From: Mycolicibacterium madagascariense
GTDB lineage: Bacteria > Actinomycetota > Actinomycetes > Mycobacteriales > Mycobacteriaceae
Direction: 5' to 3'
Length of the DNA: 64,000 nt
Assembly: GCF_010729665.1 (NCBI RefSeq)
Contig: NZ_AP022610.1
Location: 744,001-808,000 of the forward strand
In this document: positions 49,244 to 64,000 of the stretch, in pieces
Position numbering within the stretch: the first letter of the stretch is position 1
How the letters are laid out: the number at the start of each line of letters is the position of its first letter
The notes under the pieces: model-generated
The model's database searches: none
Told to the model about the DNA's origin: nothing
Seen by the model: the letters and a program-made list of their open reading frames with translations, nothing else
Translations under genes and position numbers: made by a program

Positions 49244-50254
49244 GTGGCTGAACTGAAACTGGGATACAAGGCGTCGGCGGAGCAGTTCGCCCCTCGCGAG
49301 CTCGTCGAGTTGGCCGTGGAGGCCGAGGCGCACGGCATGGACAGTGCGACGGTGAGCGACCACTTCCAACCCTGGCGTCAGGAGGGCGGACACGCGCCGT
49401 TCTCGCTGGCCTGGATGACCGCGGTCGGTGAGCGCACCAAGCGCCTGGTGCTCGGCACGTCGGTGCTGACCCCGACCTTCCGCTACAACCCGGCCGTCAT
49501 CGCGCAGGCGTTCGCGACCATGGGGTGCCTGTACCCGAACCGCATCTTCCTGGGCGTCGGGACCGGCGAGGCGCTCAACGAGATCGCCACCGGCTACGAG
49601 GGCGAGTGGCCGGAGTTCAAGGAGCGCTACGCCCGGCTGCGCGAATCCATCAAGCTGATGCGCGAGCTGTGGCTCGGCGACAAGGTCGACTTCGACGGCG
49701 AGTACTACAAGACCAAGGGCGCCTCGATCTACGACGTGCCCGAGGGCGGCATCCCGATCTACATCGCCGCGGGTGGCCCGCAGGTCGCCAAGTACGCCGG
49801 GCGCGCCGGCGACGGCTTCATCTGCACGTCCGGCAAGGGTGCCGAGCTGTATCAGGACAAGCTCATCCCCGCGGTCAAGGAGGGCGAGGAGGCTGCGGGC
49901 AAGTCACCCGACGCGATCGACCGGATGATCGAGATCAAGATCTCCTACGACACCGACCCCGAGCTGGCGCTGGAGAACACCCGGTTCTGGGCGCCGCTGT
50001 CGCTGACCGCCGAGCAGAAGACCTCCATCCACGATCCGGTGGAGATGGAGAAGGCCGCCGACGAGCTGCCGATCGAGCAGGTCGCCAAGCGCTGGATCGT
50101 CGCCAGCGACCCCGACGAGGCGGTCGACAAGGTCAAGGACTACGTCGACTGGGGCCTCAACCACCTGGTCTTCCACGCGCCCGGCCACGATCAGCGGCGG
50201 TTCCTCGAATTGTTCCAGCGCGATCTGGAGCCGCGGCTGCGCAAGCTCGGTTAG
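49244..50254 (+). CDS. fgd1: F420-dependent glucose-6-phosphate dehydrogenase
   Basis: This 336-residue LLM enzyme oxidises glucose 6-phosphate and reduces coenzyme F420, supplying F420H2 to the luciferase-like reductases such as those in this window. His40 and Trp44 in SDHFQPW and Glu109 in [10 protein letters not shown] match the catalytic set of characterised Fgd1; [13 protein letters not shown] and [16 protein letters not shown] also fit. In M. tuberculosis its product activates nitroimidazole prodrugs through Ddn. It starts at GTG 49244 on a leaderless transcript. The stop overlaps the stop of a convergent lipoprotein gene (TTAG). Confidence 0.97.
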   Translation: MAELKLGYKASAEQFAPRELVELAVEAEAHGMDSATVSDHFQPWRQEGGHAPFSLAWMTAVGERTKRLVLGTSVLTPTFRYNPAVIAQAFATMGCLYPNRIFLGVGTGEALNEIATGYEGEWPEFKERYARLRESIKLMRELWLGDKVDFDGEYYKTKGASIYDVPEGGIPIYIAAGGPQVAKYAGRAGDGFICTSGKGAELYQDKLIPAVKEGEEAAGKSPDAIDRMIEIKISYDTDPELALENTRFWAPLSLTAEQKTSIHDPVEMEKAADELPIEQVAKRWIVASDPDEAVDKVKDYVDWGLNHLVFHAPGHDQRRFLELFQRDLEPRLRKLG

Positions 50255-51243
50255 CGCTTGCAGGTCTCGTAGGCGTTCGCCAGGGCCTGCTCGTCGGGGG
50301 CGGCCCGGTAGGTGCGCCTGGTGCAGCCGCCGACGGTGACGACGGTCGGCGACGTGGCCTGACCCGTGGCGTCGAGGTGCCCCGACCAGGAGTCGGTCGC
50401 CGTGTACAGCACCGGAGCCGGGAGCTTCGCGACGATCGGCAGGTGCGTGCGCGCCAGCTGCAGCGCGACGCCGCGGTCGTGGGAGCGGGTGATCTCGGCG
50501 AACCACAGTGGGCCCGTGGTCGGGCCGTTGACGGTCATCCCGTCGGCGTGCGGAATGGACTGGTCGGCGTTGAGCGCGCTCCACGCCGTCAGTTCGGCGG
50601 CGGTCGGCCACCGGCCGGTGGTGGTCACCTCGGCGGGGTGCTCCCTGCCCGCCCCGACGATCCAGTGCCCGCCCGCCAGGTTCGGCGCGGTGGCGGCCAG
50701 GGTCGCGAAGGCGGCGGCGACGTCGGGGTAGGCCGAGGAGTCTTGCAACGCGACCCGGCCCGCCGCGGGTTGGGCGGCGACGGCGGAATGCAGGGTCACC
50801 GCCGCACCGCGGAACCGGTCCAGCAGGGCCGACCAGTCCCGTGCCTGCCCGACGATCTGCTGCCCGTTGGTCAGCTGCTCGCGGCCGTTGCCGACGACGA
50901 AGGTGCTGGCGCCGCGCCGGACGTCGAGCTCGGTGCGGTAGCCGGAGTAGTCGGTGTCACGCAGATGGTCCAGGTAGGTGGAGGTGACCGCGGCGACCTG
51001 GTCGGCCGTCGCGTCGTCGGTCATCAGGACGTGCACCTCGGCGTAGACCAGTCCCGCGTCGACGCTGTCGGCCACGACGTCGCTGGCCGACACCACCGCG
51101 GGCAATGCACCGATCCGCTGCGTCACCTGGTCGGCCTGCTGGTGCCGATCGGGTGGGCCCGCGGCGCAGCCGGCCAGGGCCAGCATCGCGACGACCGCGG
51201 CCACGGCCAGCCGGGGTTCGAACACCCTTGCAGCCCTGGCCAT
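50251..51243 (-). CDS. Lipoprotein of unknown function
   Basis: This 330-residue protein has a lipoprotein signal with lipobox LALAGC near residue 25 and an exported part of unclear fold: [38 protein letters not shown] (looks like a ferredoxin-like beta-alpha-beta half) and a C-terminal [23 protein letters not shown] with two cysteines that may pair. I do not recognise the family. The start is taken at ATG 51243, whose signal peptide has the normal length; the longer reading adds a non-signal stretch. It sits between fgd1 and pta, which I recall as adjacent in M. tuberculosis. Confidence 0.75.
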   Translation of the reverse strand: MARAARVFEPRLAVAAVVAMLALAGCAAGPPDRHQQADQVTQRIGALPAVVSASDVVADSVDAGLVYAEVHVLMTDDATADQVAAVTSTYLDHLRDTDYSGYRTELDVRRGASTFVVGNGREQLTNGQQIVGQARDWSALLDRFRGAAVTLHSAVAAQPAAGRVALQDSSAYPDVAAAFATLAATAPNLAGGHWIVGAGREHPAEVTTTGRWPTAAELTAWSALNADQSIPHADGMTVNGPTTGPLWFAEITRSHDRGVALQLARTHLPIVAKLPAPVLYTATDSWSGHLDATGQATSPTVVTVGGCTRRTYRAAPDEQALANAYETCKR

Positions 51244-51322
51244 GCCGTCAAGTGTGCGGTATCTGTCAAGGCGCGCCGGGGGAGGCGTGGCAGCGCTGCG
51301 GGCCACGAGGAAGGCTGATGGC

Positions 51323-53401
51323 GTGCCCGACACCTACTCCGCCATCTACGTCGCGTCGCCGGAGGGCGATACCGGCAAGTCGACCATCGCGCTGGGCATC
51401 CTGCACCGGCTCGCCGCGTCCGTGGCGAGGGTCGGGGTGTTCCGCCCGATCACCCGGGTCCCCGGGCTGGGCGAGGGGCGCGACTACATCCTCGAGCTGC
51501 TGATCGATCACACCACCGCGGGCCTGACGTACGACGAGTGCGTCGGCGTGGACTACCAACGGCTGCACGAAGACCCCGAGGGCGCGCTCGCCGACATCGT
51601 CGACAAATACCACCAGGTGGCCCAGAGGTGCGACGCCGTCGTGATCGTCGGGAGCGACTACACCGACGTCACCTCACCCAGTGAGCTGTCGACGAACGCG
51701 CGCATCGCCGTCAACCTCGGTGCGCCGGTGGTGCTCGCGGTCCGCGGCAAGGACCGCACGCCCGAGGACGTCGTCCAGGTCGTCGAGCTGTGCCTGGCCG
51801 AACTGGCCGCCCAGCACGCGCACACGGCGGCCGTCGTCGCCAACCGCTGCGATCCCGCGGAGCTGACGGCCGTTGCGGAGGCGCTCACGCGCGTGGCGCC
51901 CAAGAGCTACGTGCTGCCCGAGGAGCCACTGCTCGTCGCGCCGTCGGTCGCCGAGCTGAGGGACGCCGTGCACGGCACCGTCACCAGTGGTGACGAGGAC
52001 CTGCTCAGCCGCGAGGCCCTCGGGGTGCTGGTGGCGGGCATGACGGCCGAACACGTCCTCGAGCGGCTGCGCGAGGGCATGGCCGTGATCACCCCGGGGG
52101 ATCGCTCCGACGTCGTGCTGGCGGTCGCCAGTTCGCATGCAGCAGAAGGCTTTCCGTCGCTGTCATGCGTCATCCTCAACGGTGGTCTCGCCCTGCACCC
52201 GGCGATCGCCGCGTTGGTGTCCGGGCTGGGGTTGAAGATGCCGATCATCGCCACCGATCTCGGCACCTACGACACGGCACGCGCGGTGGCCTCGGCGCGC
52301 GGCCGCGTGACCACCGCATCGCACCGCAAGATCGACACTGCGCTCGCCCTGATGGACCAGCACGTCGACATGACCGATCTGCTTGCGCAACTGTCGATTC
52401 CGATGCCCTCGGTCGTGACGCCGCAGATGTTCACCTACCAGCTGCAGGACCGGGCGCGCGCGCACCGCAAGCGCATCGTGCTGCCCGAGGGCGACGACGA
52501 TCGCATCCTGCGGGCGGCGGGCAGGCTGCTGCAGCGGTCGGTCGCCGACCTCACCATCCTGGGTGAGGAGCCCGCGGTACGGGCCCGCGCCGCCGAACTC
52601 GGCGTCGACCTGTCCGCCGCCACGGTCCTCGATCCGAGGACCAGCGCGCTGTGCGACCAGTTCGCCGAGCAGTACGCCGAACTGCGCAAGCGCAAGGGCA
52701 TCACGGTCGAGCAGGCCCGCGAGATCATCCACGACGTCTCGTACTTCGGCACGATGCTCGTCCACAACGACATGGTCGACGGCATGGTGTCCGGCGCGGC
52801 GCACACCACCGCGCACACCGTGCGGCCCGCGTTCGAGATCATCAAGACCATGCCCGACGTCAGCACGGTGTCGAGCATCTTCCTGATGTGCCTCGCCGAC
52901 CAGGTGCTCGCCTACGGCGACTGCGCGATCGTGCCGGACCCGACCGCCGAACAGCTCGCCGACATCGCCATCTCCTCCGCGCGCACGGCCGCCCAGTTCG
53001 GCATCGACCCGAGGGTGGCGCTGCTGTCGTACTCCACCGGCACGTCCGGAACCGGCGCCGACGTCGACAAGGTCAGGGCCGCAACCGAATTGGTCCGCAG
53101 CCGAGAACCCGACCTGCTGGTCGAGGGGCCCATTCAATACGACGCCGCGGTGGAGCCGACGGTCGCGGCGACCAAGATGCCCGACTCGCCGGTCGCAGGC
53201 CGGGCGACGGTGCTGATCTTCCCCGACCTGAACACCGGCAACAACACCTACAAGGCGGTCCAGCGCAGCGCGGGCGCGATCGCGATCGGACCCGTGCTGC
53301 AGGGGCTCAACAAGCCGGTGAACGACCTCTCCCGCGGTGCGTTGGTCGAGGACATCGTCAACACCGTGGCGATCACGGCGATCCAGGCTCAGGGCGCATG
53401 A
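51323..53401 (+). CDS. pta: Phosphate acetyltransferase (long form)
   Basis: This 692-residue enzyme converts acetyl-CoA and phosphate to acetyl phosphate and CoA. An N-terminal P-loop/BioD-like domain ([17 protein letters not shown]), a DRTGG domain (about 215-320) and a C-terminal PTA catalytic domain (about 365-692) with [41 protein letters not shown] and [16 protein letters not shown] give the class II layout. The start is GTG 51323 ([10 protein letters not shown]); earlier in-frame codons lie in the promoter region. Its stop overlaps ackA by 4 bases. Confidence 0.96.
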   Translation: MPDTYSAIYVASPEGDTGKSTIALGILHRLAASVARVGVFRPITRVPGLGEGRDYILELLIDHTTAGLTYDECVGVDYQRLHEDPEGALADIVDKYHQVAQRCDAVVIVGSDYTDVTSPSELSTNARIAVNLGAPVVLAVRGKDRTPEDVVQVVELCLAELAAQHAHTAAVVANRCDPAELTAVAEALTRVAPKSYVLPEEPLLVAPSVAELRDAVHGTVTSGDEDLLSREALGVLVAGMTAEHVLERLREGMAVITPGDRSDVVLAVASSHAAEGFPSLSCVILNGGLALHPAIAALVSGLGLKMPIIATDLGTYDTARAVASARGRVTTASHRKIDTALALMDQHVDMTDLLAQLSIPMPSVVTPQMFTYQLQDRARAHRKRIVLPEGDDDRILRAAGRLLQRSVADLTILGEEPAVRARAAELGVDLSAATVLDPRTSALCDQFAEQYAELRKRKGITVEQAREIIHDVSYFGTMLVHNDMVDGMVSGAAHTTAHTVRPAFEIIKTMPDVSTVSSIFLMCLADQVLAYGDCAIVPDPTAEQLADIAISSARTAAQFGIDPRVALLSYSTGTSGTGADVDKVRAATELVRSREPDLLVEGPIQYDAAVEPTVAATKMPDSPVAGRATVLIFPDLNTGNNTYKAVQRSAGAIAIGPVLQGLNKPVNDLSRGALVEDIVNTVAITAIQAQGA

Positions 53402-54549
53402 CGGACCGTCGCACCGTCCTGGTGCTCAACTGCGGGTCGTCGTCGCTGAAATACGCCGTGGTGGAACCGGATTCGGGGCGTGAGCTGGCCGACGGGATCG
53501 TCGAGCGCATCGGCGAGGGGCCCATCCACGACCACGAGGCCGCCCTGCGCGCCGCGTTCGACCGGCTGTCGGCGGACGGTCTCGACCTCGGCGCGCTCGG
53601 GCTGGCGGCCGTCGGACACCGCGTCGTGCACGGCGGACTGGAGCTGTACCGGCCGACGGTCGTCGACGACGCCGTACTCGCGACCCTGCGGAGGCTGGCG
53701 CCGCTGGCGCCGCTGCACAATCCGCCCGCGATCCTGGGCATCGAGGTCGCCCGCCGGGTGCTGCCCGACGTTCCGCACGTCGCGGTGTTCGACACGGCCT
53801 ACTTCCACGACCTGCCCGCCGCCGCCGCGACCTACGCCATTCCGCGAGACCTGGCCGCGCAGTGGCGGATTCGACGCTACGGGTTCCACGGCACGTCGCA
53901 CCAGTACGTCAGCGAGCAGGCCGCGGCATTCCTCGGCGCACCCCTGGAGTCGCTCAACCAGATCGTGCTGCACCTCGGCAACGGCGCCTCGGCCTCGGCG
54001 ATCGTCGGCGGCCGACCCCAGGACACCTCGATGGGCCTGACCCCGATGGAGGGTCTGGTGATGGGCACCCGGTCCGGGGACGTCGATCCCGGCGTCGTGA
54101 TGTACCTGCACCGCACCGCGGGCATGAGCATGTCCGACATCGAGACCATGCTGAACCGGCAGTCGGGCGTCCTCGGCCTCGGCGGGGAGATCGACTTCCG
54201 CCTGCTGCACCAGCGCATCGACGCGGGTGATCCCGACGCGGCGCTGGCCTACGAGGTGTACATCCACCGCCTGCGCAAGTACATCGGCGCGTATCTCGCG
54301 CTGCTGGGCACGACCGACGTCATCACGTTCACCGCGGGCGTCGGCGAGAACGACGCCGCCGTCCGGCGCGACGCCCTCACCGGACTCGCGCCGCTGGGCA
54401 TCGAGCTCGACGAGCACCTCAACGAGAGCCCCGCCCGGTCGCCGCGGCGCATATCGTTCGGGACGTCGCCGACGACGGTGCTGGTGATTCCCACCAACGA
54501 GGAGCTGGCGATCGCCCGCGCCTGCGCGGCGACGGTGACCGGGGGCTGA
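53398..54549 (+). CDS. ackA: Acetate kinase
   Basis: This 383-residue ASKHA-fold kinase interconverts acetyl phosphate plus ADP with acetate plus ATP. It has [16 protein letters not shown] at the N-terminus, [42 protein letters not shown], and [14 protein letters not shown], all family signatures. The pair with pta makes or consumes acetyl phosphate. Starts at ATG 53398 inside the pta stop (ATGA). Confidence 0.97.
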   Translation: MTDRRTVLVLNCGSSSLKYAVVEPDSGRELADGIVERIGEGPIHDHEAALRAAFDRLSADGLDLGALGLAAVGHRVVHGGLELYRPTVVDDAVLATLRRLAPLAPLHNPPAILGIEVARRVLPDVPHVAVFDTAYFHDLPAAAATYAIPRDLAAQWRIRRYGFHGTSHQYVSEQAAAFLGAPLESLNQIVLHLGNGASASAIVGGRPQDTSMGLTPMEGLVMGTRSGDVDPGVVMYLHRTAGMSMSDIETMLNRQSGVLGLGGEIDFRLLHQRIDAGDPDAALAYEVYIHRLRKYIGAYLALLGTTDVITFTAGVGENDAAVRRDALTGLAPLGIELDEHLNESPARSPRRISFGTSPTTVLVIPTNEELAIARACAATVTGG

Positions 54550-54587
54550 CGGCCGCCGCCGCACACCGAACTCCCAGGTTCGCGACG

Positions 54588-54593
54588 TAACTT
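54588..54593 (+). promoter_or_regulatory. -10 element of the CtaG-like gene, leaderless
   Basis: TAACTT ends 6 bases before ATG 54600. It gives the gene a start separate from pta-ackA. Confidence 0.5.
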
Positions 54594-54599
54594 CGGCGC

Positions 54600-60035
<5,436 letters not shown>

Positions 60036-60150
60036 CTGTGCGCGGACCTCTGCTTCCGGTGCGTCTTTCCCGACTCCTCGACTGTAAAGGAATTCTAAGA
60101 GCAGGGGGCGGGACGCGCGGGACAATCCTCGACACGCACGAGATCGCACC

Positions 60151-60156
60151 TATCCT
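60151..60156 (+). promoter_or_regulatory. -10 element of the NUDIX gene, leaderless
   Basis: TATCCT ends 6 bases before GTG 60163. The 127-base gap to glnX holds nothing else I recognise. Confidence 0.55.
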
Positions 60157-60162
60157 GAAGCC

Positions 60163-60669
60163 GTGCGAGGCGACGGGGACGGTTGGGTCGAAGCAGAGGA
60201 CGGCGCCTACTTCTGGGGGTTGCACGGAGCGGCGGGACTGCTGCTGCGGGCCCCCGGCGCCGACGGGGTCGCGACGGTGCTGCTGCAGCATCGTGCGCCG
60301 TGGAGCCATCAGGGCGGGACGTGGAGTCTGCCCGGCGGGGCGCGCGACAGCCACGAGACCGTCGAGGAGGCCGCCGTCCGGGAGGCCGAGGAGGAGGCCG
60401 GCCTGAGCGCCGACCAGCTCGTCGTGCGGGGAGCGGTCGTCACCGCCTCGGTTGCTGGGGCGAAGGGGTCCTGCTGGACCTACACGACGGTCATCGCGGA
60501 GGCGCCCGCACCGCTGGAGACCGTGCCCAACCGCGAGAGCTCCGAACTGCGCTGGGTCGCCGAGGACGAGGTGGCCGACCTGCCGCTGCACCCCGGGTTC
60601 GCCGCCAGCTGGCCGCGGTTGCGCACCGCCGCCGCGGCCTACCCGTTCGAGGTCACCGACGAGGCATGA
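60163..60669 (+). CDS. NUDIX hydrolase (MutT3-like)
   Basis: This 168-residue hydrolase has a Nudix box at 59-81 (G-x5-E-x7-REAEEEAGL) with all metal-binding glutamates, and SHQGGTWSLPGG before it. By neighbourhood (between glnX and thiE) it matches mutT3 (Rv0413) of M. tuberculosis, reported to clean oxidised nucleotides such as 8-oxo-dGTP or related diphosphates. Specificity cannot be told from sequence. It starts at GTG 60163 with a leaderless-type promoter. Confidence 0.92.
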   Translation: MRGDGDGWVEAEDGAYFWGLHGAAGLLLRAPGADGVATVLLQHRAPWSHQGGTWSLPGGARDSHETVEEAAVREAEEEAGLSADQLVVRGAVVTASVAGAKGSCWTYTTVIAEAPAPLETVPNRESSELRWVAEDEVADLPLHPGFAASWPRLRTAAAAYPFEVTDEA

Positions 60670-60752
60670 GCGCACGGCGTCAGCTCCCGTGGAGGTGCTC
60701 AGCTCAGCGCTAACGTGACCCGTGTCGGCCACCGCAAGGAGGTGTACAAGCA

Positions 60753-61001
60753 ATGACCCTCATGGTCCCCGTCAGCAAGGCCAAGGCCAAGCTGTCCGAG
60801 TTGATTCGTCAGGCCGCCGACGAAGACGTCATCCTGATGAACCATTCCACGCCGGCCGCCATCCTCATCTCCGCCGAGCGATACGACGAATTGATCGAGG
60901 AACTCGAAGACCTGCGCGACCGTATTAGCGTCCACGAACGGTCCGGAATCACCATCGGGCTAGACAAACTCATGGCCGAATTGGGACTCGTCGCCGACTA
61001 G
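60753..61001 (+). CDS. Phd/YefM-type antitoxin without a neighbouring toxin
   Basis: This 82-residue protein has the prevent-host-death fold: VPVSKAKAKLSELIRQAADEDVILMNHSTPAAILISAERYD is spread over residues 5-45 and is followed by a helical tail that would bind a toxin. TAACGT at 60711-60716 and AGGAGG at 60737-60742 give it a normal leader and strong translation. No toxin gene (PIN, RelE or Doc type) lies next to it: upstream is the NUDIX gene and downstream thiE on the other strand. It may be a solitary antitoxin that acts on a remote toxin or as a regulator. Confidence 0.88.
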   Translation: MTLMVPVSKAKAKLSELIRQAADEDVILMNHSTPAAILISAERYDELIEELEDLRDRISVHERSGITIGLDKLMAELGLVAD

Positions 61002-61064
61002 GCAACTGGCCGAACGGAGGGCGCAGCCCGCGCCCGACCACCACGACGGGAAAACGAGGCGCGC

Positions 61065-61733
61065 TCAGCCAGATGTGAGCGCCCGCGCCAGCTCCCGCGC
61101 CGCGGCGGCGGGGTCCTCGGCCGCGGTGATCGCCCGCACGACCACGATGCGGGTGGCGCCGGCGGCGAGCACCTCGGGGAGCCGGTCGGCGTCGATGCCG
61201 CCGATGGCGAACCACGGCGTGGCGGTGCCCAGTGCCGCGGCCGCGCGCACCAGGTCGAGGCCGGGAGCCGACCGACCCGGCTTGGTCGGGGTCGGCCAGC
61301 AGGGGCCGACGCAGAAGTAGTCGACGTCCTCGTCGGTGGCGGCCGCGGCCTGGGTCTCGTCGTGCGTGGAGCGCCCGATCAGCGTGTCGGCTCCGACGAT
61401 GTCGCGGGCGACGGGCAGGGGGAGGTCGTCCTGGCCGAGGTGCAGCACGTCGGCGCCGGCGGCGCGGGCCACGTCGGCCCGGTCGTTGACCGCGACCAGG
61501 GCGCCGTGTCGGCGGGCCGCGTCGGTCAAGACCTCGAGTGCGGCCAGCTCGGCCCTGGCCTCCAGCGGCCCGAACCGCTGTTCGCCCGCCGAGCCCTTGT
61601 CACGTAGCTGAATGACGTCGACCCCACCCGCCATAGCGGCGTCGGCGAACTCGGCCAGGTCGCCGCGCTCCCGCCGGGCGTCGGTGCACAGGTAGAGGCG
61701 GGCGGCGGCGAGGCGGTCGCGTCGGGAAAGCAC
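61065..61733 (-). CDS. thiE: Thiamine-phosphate synthase
   Basis: This 222-residue TIM-barrel enzyme joins the pyrimidine and thiazole halves of thiamine. It has [72 protein letters not shown] and [19 protein letters not shown], all family motifs. The start is GTG 61733 (VLSRRDRL), 7 bases after TAACGT on this strand, which gives a leaderless mRNA and the same length as Rv0414c; a GTG 3 bases earlier is possible. It is divergent from thiOSG, and its promoter lies next to theirs. Confidence 0.96.
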   Translation of the reverse strand: MLSRRDRLAAARLYLCTDARRERGDLAEFADAAMAGGVDVIQLRDKGSAGEQRFGPLEARAELAALEVLTDAARRHGALVAVNDRADVARAAGADVLHLGQDDLPLPVARDIVGADTLIGRSTHDETQAAAATDEDVDYFCVGPCWPTPTKPGRSAPGLDLVRAAAALGTATPWFAIGGIDADRLPEVLAAGATRIVVVRAITAAEDPAAAARELARALTSG

Positions 61734-61740
61734 CACGCGA

Positions 61741-61746
61741 ACGTTA
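61741..61746 (-). promoter_or_regulatory. -10 element of thiE, leaderless
   Basis: TAACGT on the minus strand ends 7 bases before GTG 61733. It lies only about 13 bases from the thiOSG -10 on the other strand. Confidence 0.5.
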
Positions 61747-61758
61747 GCGACCGGCGGG

Positions 61759-61764
61759 TACCCT
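61759..61764 (+). promoter_or_regulatory. -10 element of the thiOSG transcript
   Basis: TACCCT would start transcription near 61771, directly at the beginning of the TPP riboswitch. Confidence 0.5.
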
Positions 61765-61772
61765 TGGTGAAT

Positions 61773-61861
61773 CGACACGGGAGTCCCGGTTCCGGGGACT
61801 GAGAGTGGGTGCGAGACCACCCTTACCGTCACACCTGATCCGGGTCACGCCGGCGTAGGAA
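61773..61861 (+). ncRNA. TPP riboswitch (THI element)
   Basis: The leader has ACACGGGAGTCC, then the pyrimidine-sensing GGACTGAGAG, and the second conserved arm CCTGATCCGGGTCACGCCGG followed by CGTAGGA. This is the THI-box order. Thiamine pyrophosphate binding would close the leader and hide the ribosome site GGAAGGA that follows, shutting off thiO, thiS and thiG. The element runs to about 10 bases before the thiO start. Confidence 0.93.
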
Positions 61862-61871
61862 GGATGAACTG

Positions 61872-62869
61872 GTGCCCACCTTGGCCGTCGTCGGCGGCGG
61901 CGTCATCGGTCTCTCGGTGGCCCGCCGGGCAGCTCTGGACGGTTGGCGCGTGCGGGTGCACCGGGCCGACGTCCCCGGCGCATCGTGGGTGGCCGGCGGA
62001 ATGTTGGCGCCGCACAGCGAGGGCTGGCCGGGGGAGGAACGGCTGCTGCGCATCGGGCTGGCCTCCCTGCAGATGTGGCACGACGACTTCCTGGACGGTC
62101 TGCCACCCGAGGTGGTGACCGCCCGCGAGTCGGTGGTCGTCGCCGTCGATCGGGCCGACGCGGCCGACCTCGCCACTACGTCGGAATGGCTTGCCGCCCA
62201 GGGACATCCGGTCACGGTGACGAGGGCGGCGCGTGACGTGGAGCCCCTGCTCGCCCAGGGCATCCGGCACGGCTTCGTCGCGGAGACCGAACTGGCCGTC
62301 GACAACCGGGCGCTCGTCACCGCGTTGGCGGCGCGGTGTCAGGATCTCGGGGTGTCGTGGGCGCCGCCGGTGCGGACGCTGGACGAGGCGCGCGACGCTG
62401 ACGCCGTCGTCATCGCCAACGGCATCGACGCGCCCACGCTGTGGCCGGGGCTGCCGATCCGGCCCGTCAAGGGCGAGGTGCTGCGTCTGAGGTGGCGGCG
62501 CGGCTGTCTCCCGTTGCCGCAGAGGGTCATTCGGGCCAGGGTGCACGGCCGACAGGTGTATCTGGTGCCGCGGGAGGACGGCGTGGTGGTCGGCGCGACG
62601 CAGTACGAGCACGGCCGGGACACCGCCCCCGCGGTCGCCGGCGTCCGCGAACTACTGGACGACGCCTGCGAGGTCGTACCCGCGCTGGGGGAGTACGAAC
62701 TCGCGGAGTGCGCGGCCGGACTGCGTCCGATGACACCGGACAACGTGCCGCTGGTCGGCAGGCTCGACGAGCGCACGCTGGTCGCCGCCGGGCACGGCCG
62801 GTCGGGTTTCCTGTTGGCGCCGTGGACCGCCGCCACCATCGCGGCGGAGTTGGAAGTGGGTGTGGGCGT

Positions 62870-62873
<4 letters not shown>
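61872..62873 (+). CDS. thiO: Glycine oxidase ThiO
   Basis: This 333-residue FAD enzyme (D-amino-acid oxidase fold) oxidises glycine to the imine used in thiazole synthesis. VVGGGVIGLSVARRAALDGW binds FAD, VAGGMLAPHSEG and RPVKGEVLRLRW follow, and PMTPDNVPLVGRL then AAGHGRSGFLLAPWTA close the FAD site. It starts at GTG 61872, about 10 bases after the riboswitch ribosome site. Its stop overlaps thiS by 4 bases (ATGA). Controlled by thiamine pyrophosphate. Confidence 0.95.

Positions 62874-64000
<1,127 letters not shown>

Overview
The window is high-GC actinobacterial DNA and almost certainly a fast-growing mycobacterium (Mycolicibacterium or relative). Evidence for this: mycothione reductase, F420-dependent glucose-6-phosphate dehydrogenase, several F420/flavin luciferase-like oxidoreductases, the trehalose-mycolate transport factor TtfA, the PknG-GlnH-GlnX module, HspR/HAIR control of dnaK and clpB, and many leaderless promoters of the form TANNNT, 6-8 nt, then ATG/GTG. 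Gene names and orders quoted for M. tuberculosis are recalled, not searched.

Layout. 1-7.4 kb, minus strand: a truncated luciferase-like oxidoreductase; a four-gene overlapping operon mtr-zwf-GH15-TIGR03085 (redox and trehalose/glucose/NADPH); a lipoprotein; a class II aldolase. 7.4-10.8 kb: alpha/beta hydrolase and HD protein, divergent from a GlxA-type regulator followed by a lipoprotein esterase. 10.8-20.7 kb, heat shock: dnaK-grpE-dnaJ-hspR, then (opposite strand) epimerase, type II flavohaemoglobin and Sap/GAP protein, then clpB. dnaK and clpB carry HspR operators and SigH-like promoters. 20.7-24.6 kb: SDRs, ttfA, lipoprotein, SpoU/TrmH methyltransferase. 24.6-31.1 kb: GH76, acetoacetyl-CoA synthetase and an NhaA-thioredoxin fusion in one overlapping operon, then a luciferase-like oxidoreductase and a DedA protein. 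31.2-37.8 kb: alcohol dehydrogenase, fba, membrane protein, DUF3151, site-2 protease, hypothetical, purA, thioesterase. 37.8-41.5 kb: ferredoxin and P450, MarR, CPA1 antiporter. 41.5-48.4 kb: UBP zinc finger, degenerate PurT-like ATP-grasp, membrane protein, rhodanese, metZ, SDR, GNAT, luciferase-like oxidoreductase. 48.4-60.1 kb: MBL hydrolase, fgd1, lipoprotein, pta-ackA, CtaG-like protein, glnX-glnH-pknG. 60.1-64 kb: NUDIX, orphan Phd-type antitoxin, thiE, TPP riboswitch-thiO-thiS-thiG, start of an SGNH hydrolase.

There is no insertion sequence, prophage, CRISPR array, tRNA or rRNA, and no gene-free stretch above 300 bases (the longest is about 180 bases, at 39180-39359). The region is mostly conserved core genome. 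The most interesting points are the trehalose-to-mycothiol operon, a PurT-like protein whose substrate-binding residues have been replaced and which carries a 36-bp in-frame repeat insertion, a pair of terminators with shared outer arms, a 26-bp palindromic operator without a local regulator, and a gene order that differs from M. tuberculosis by what looks like one inversion.
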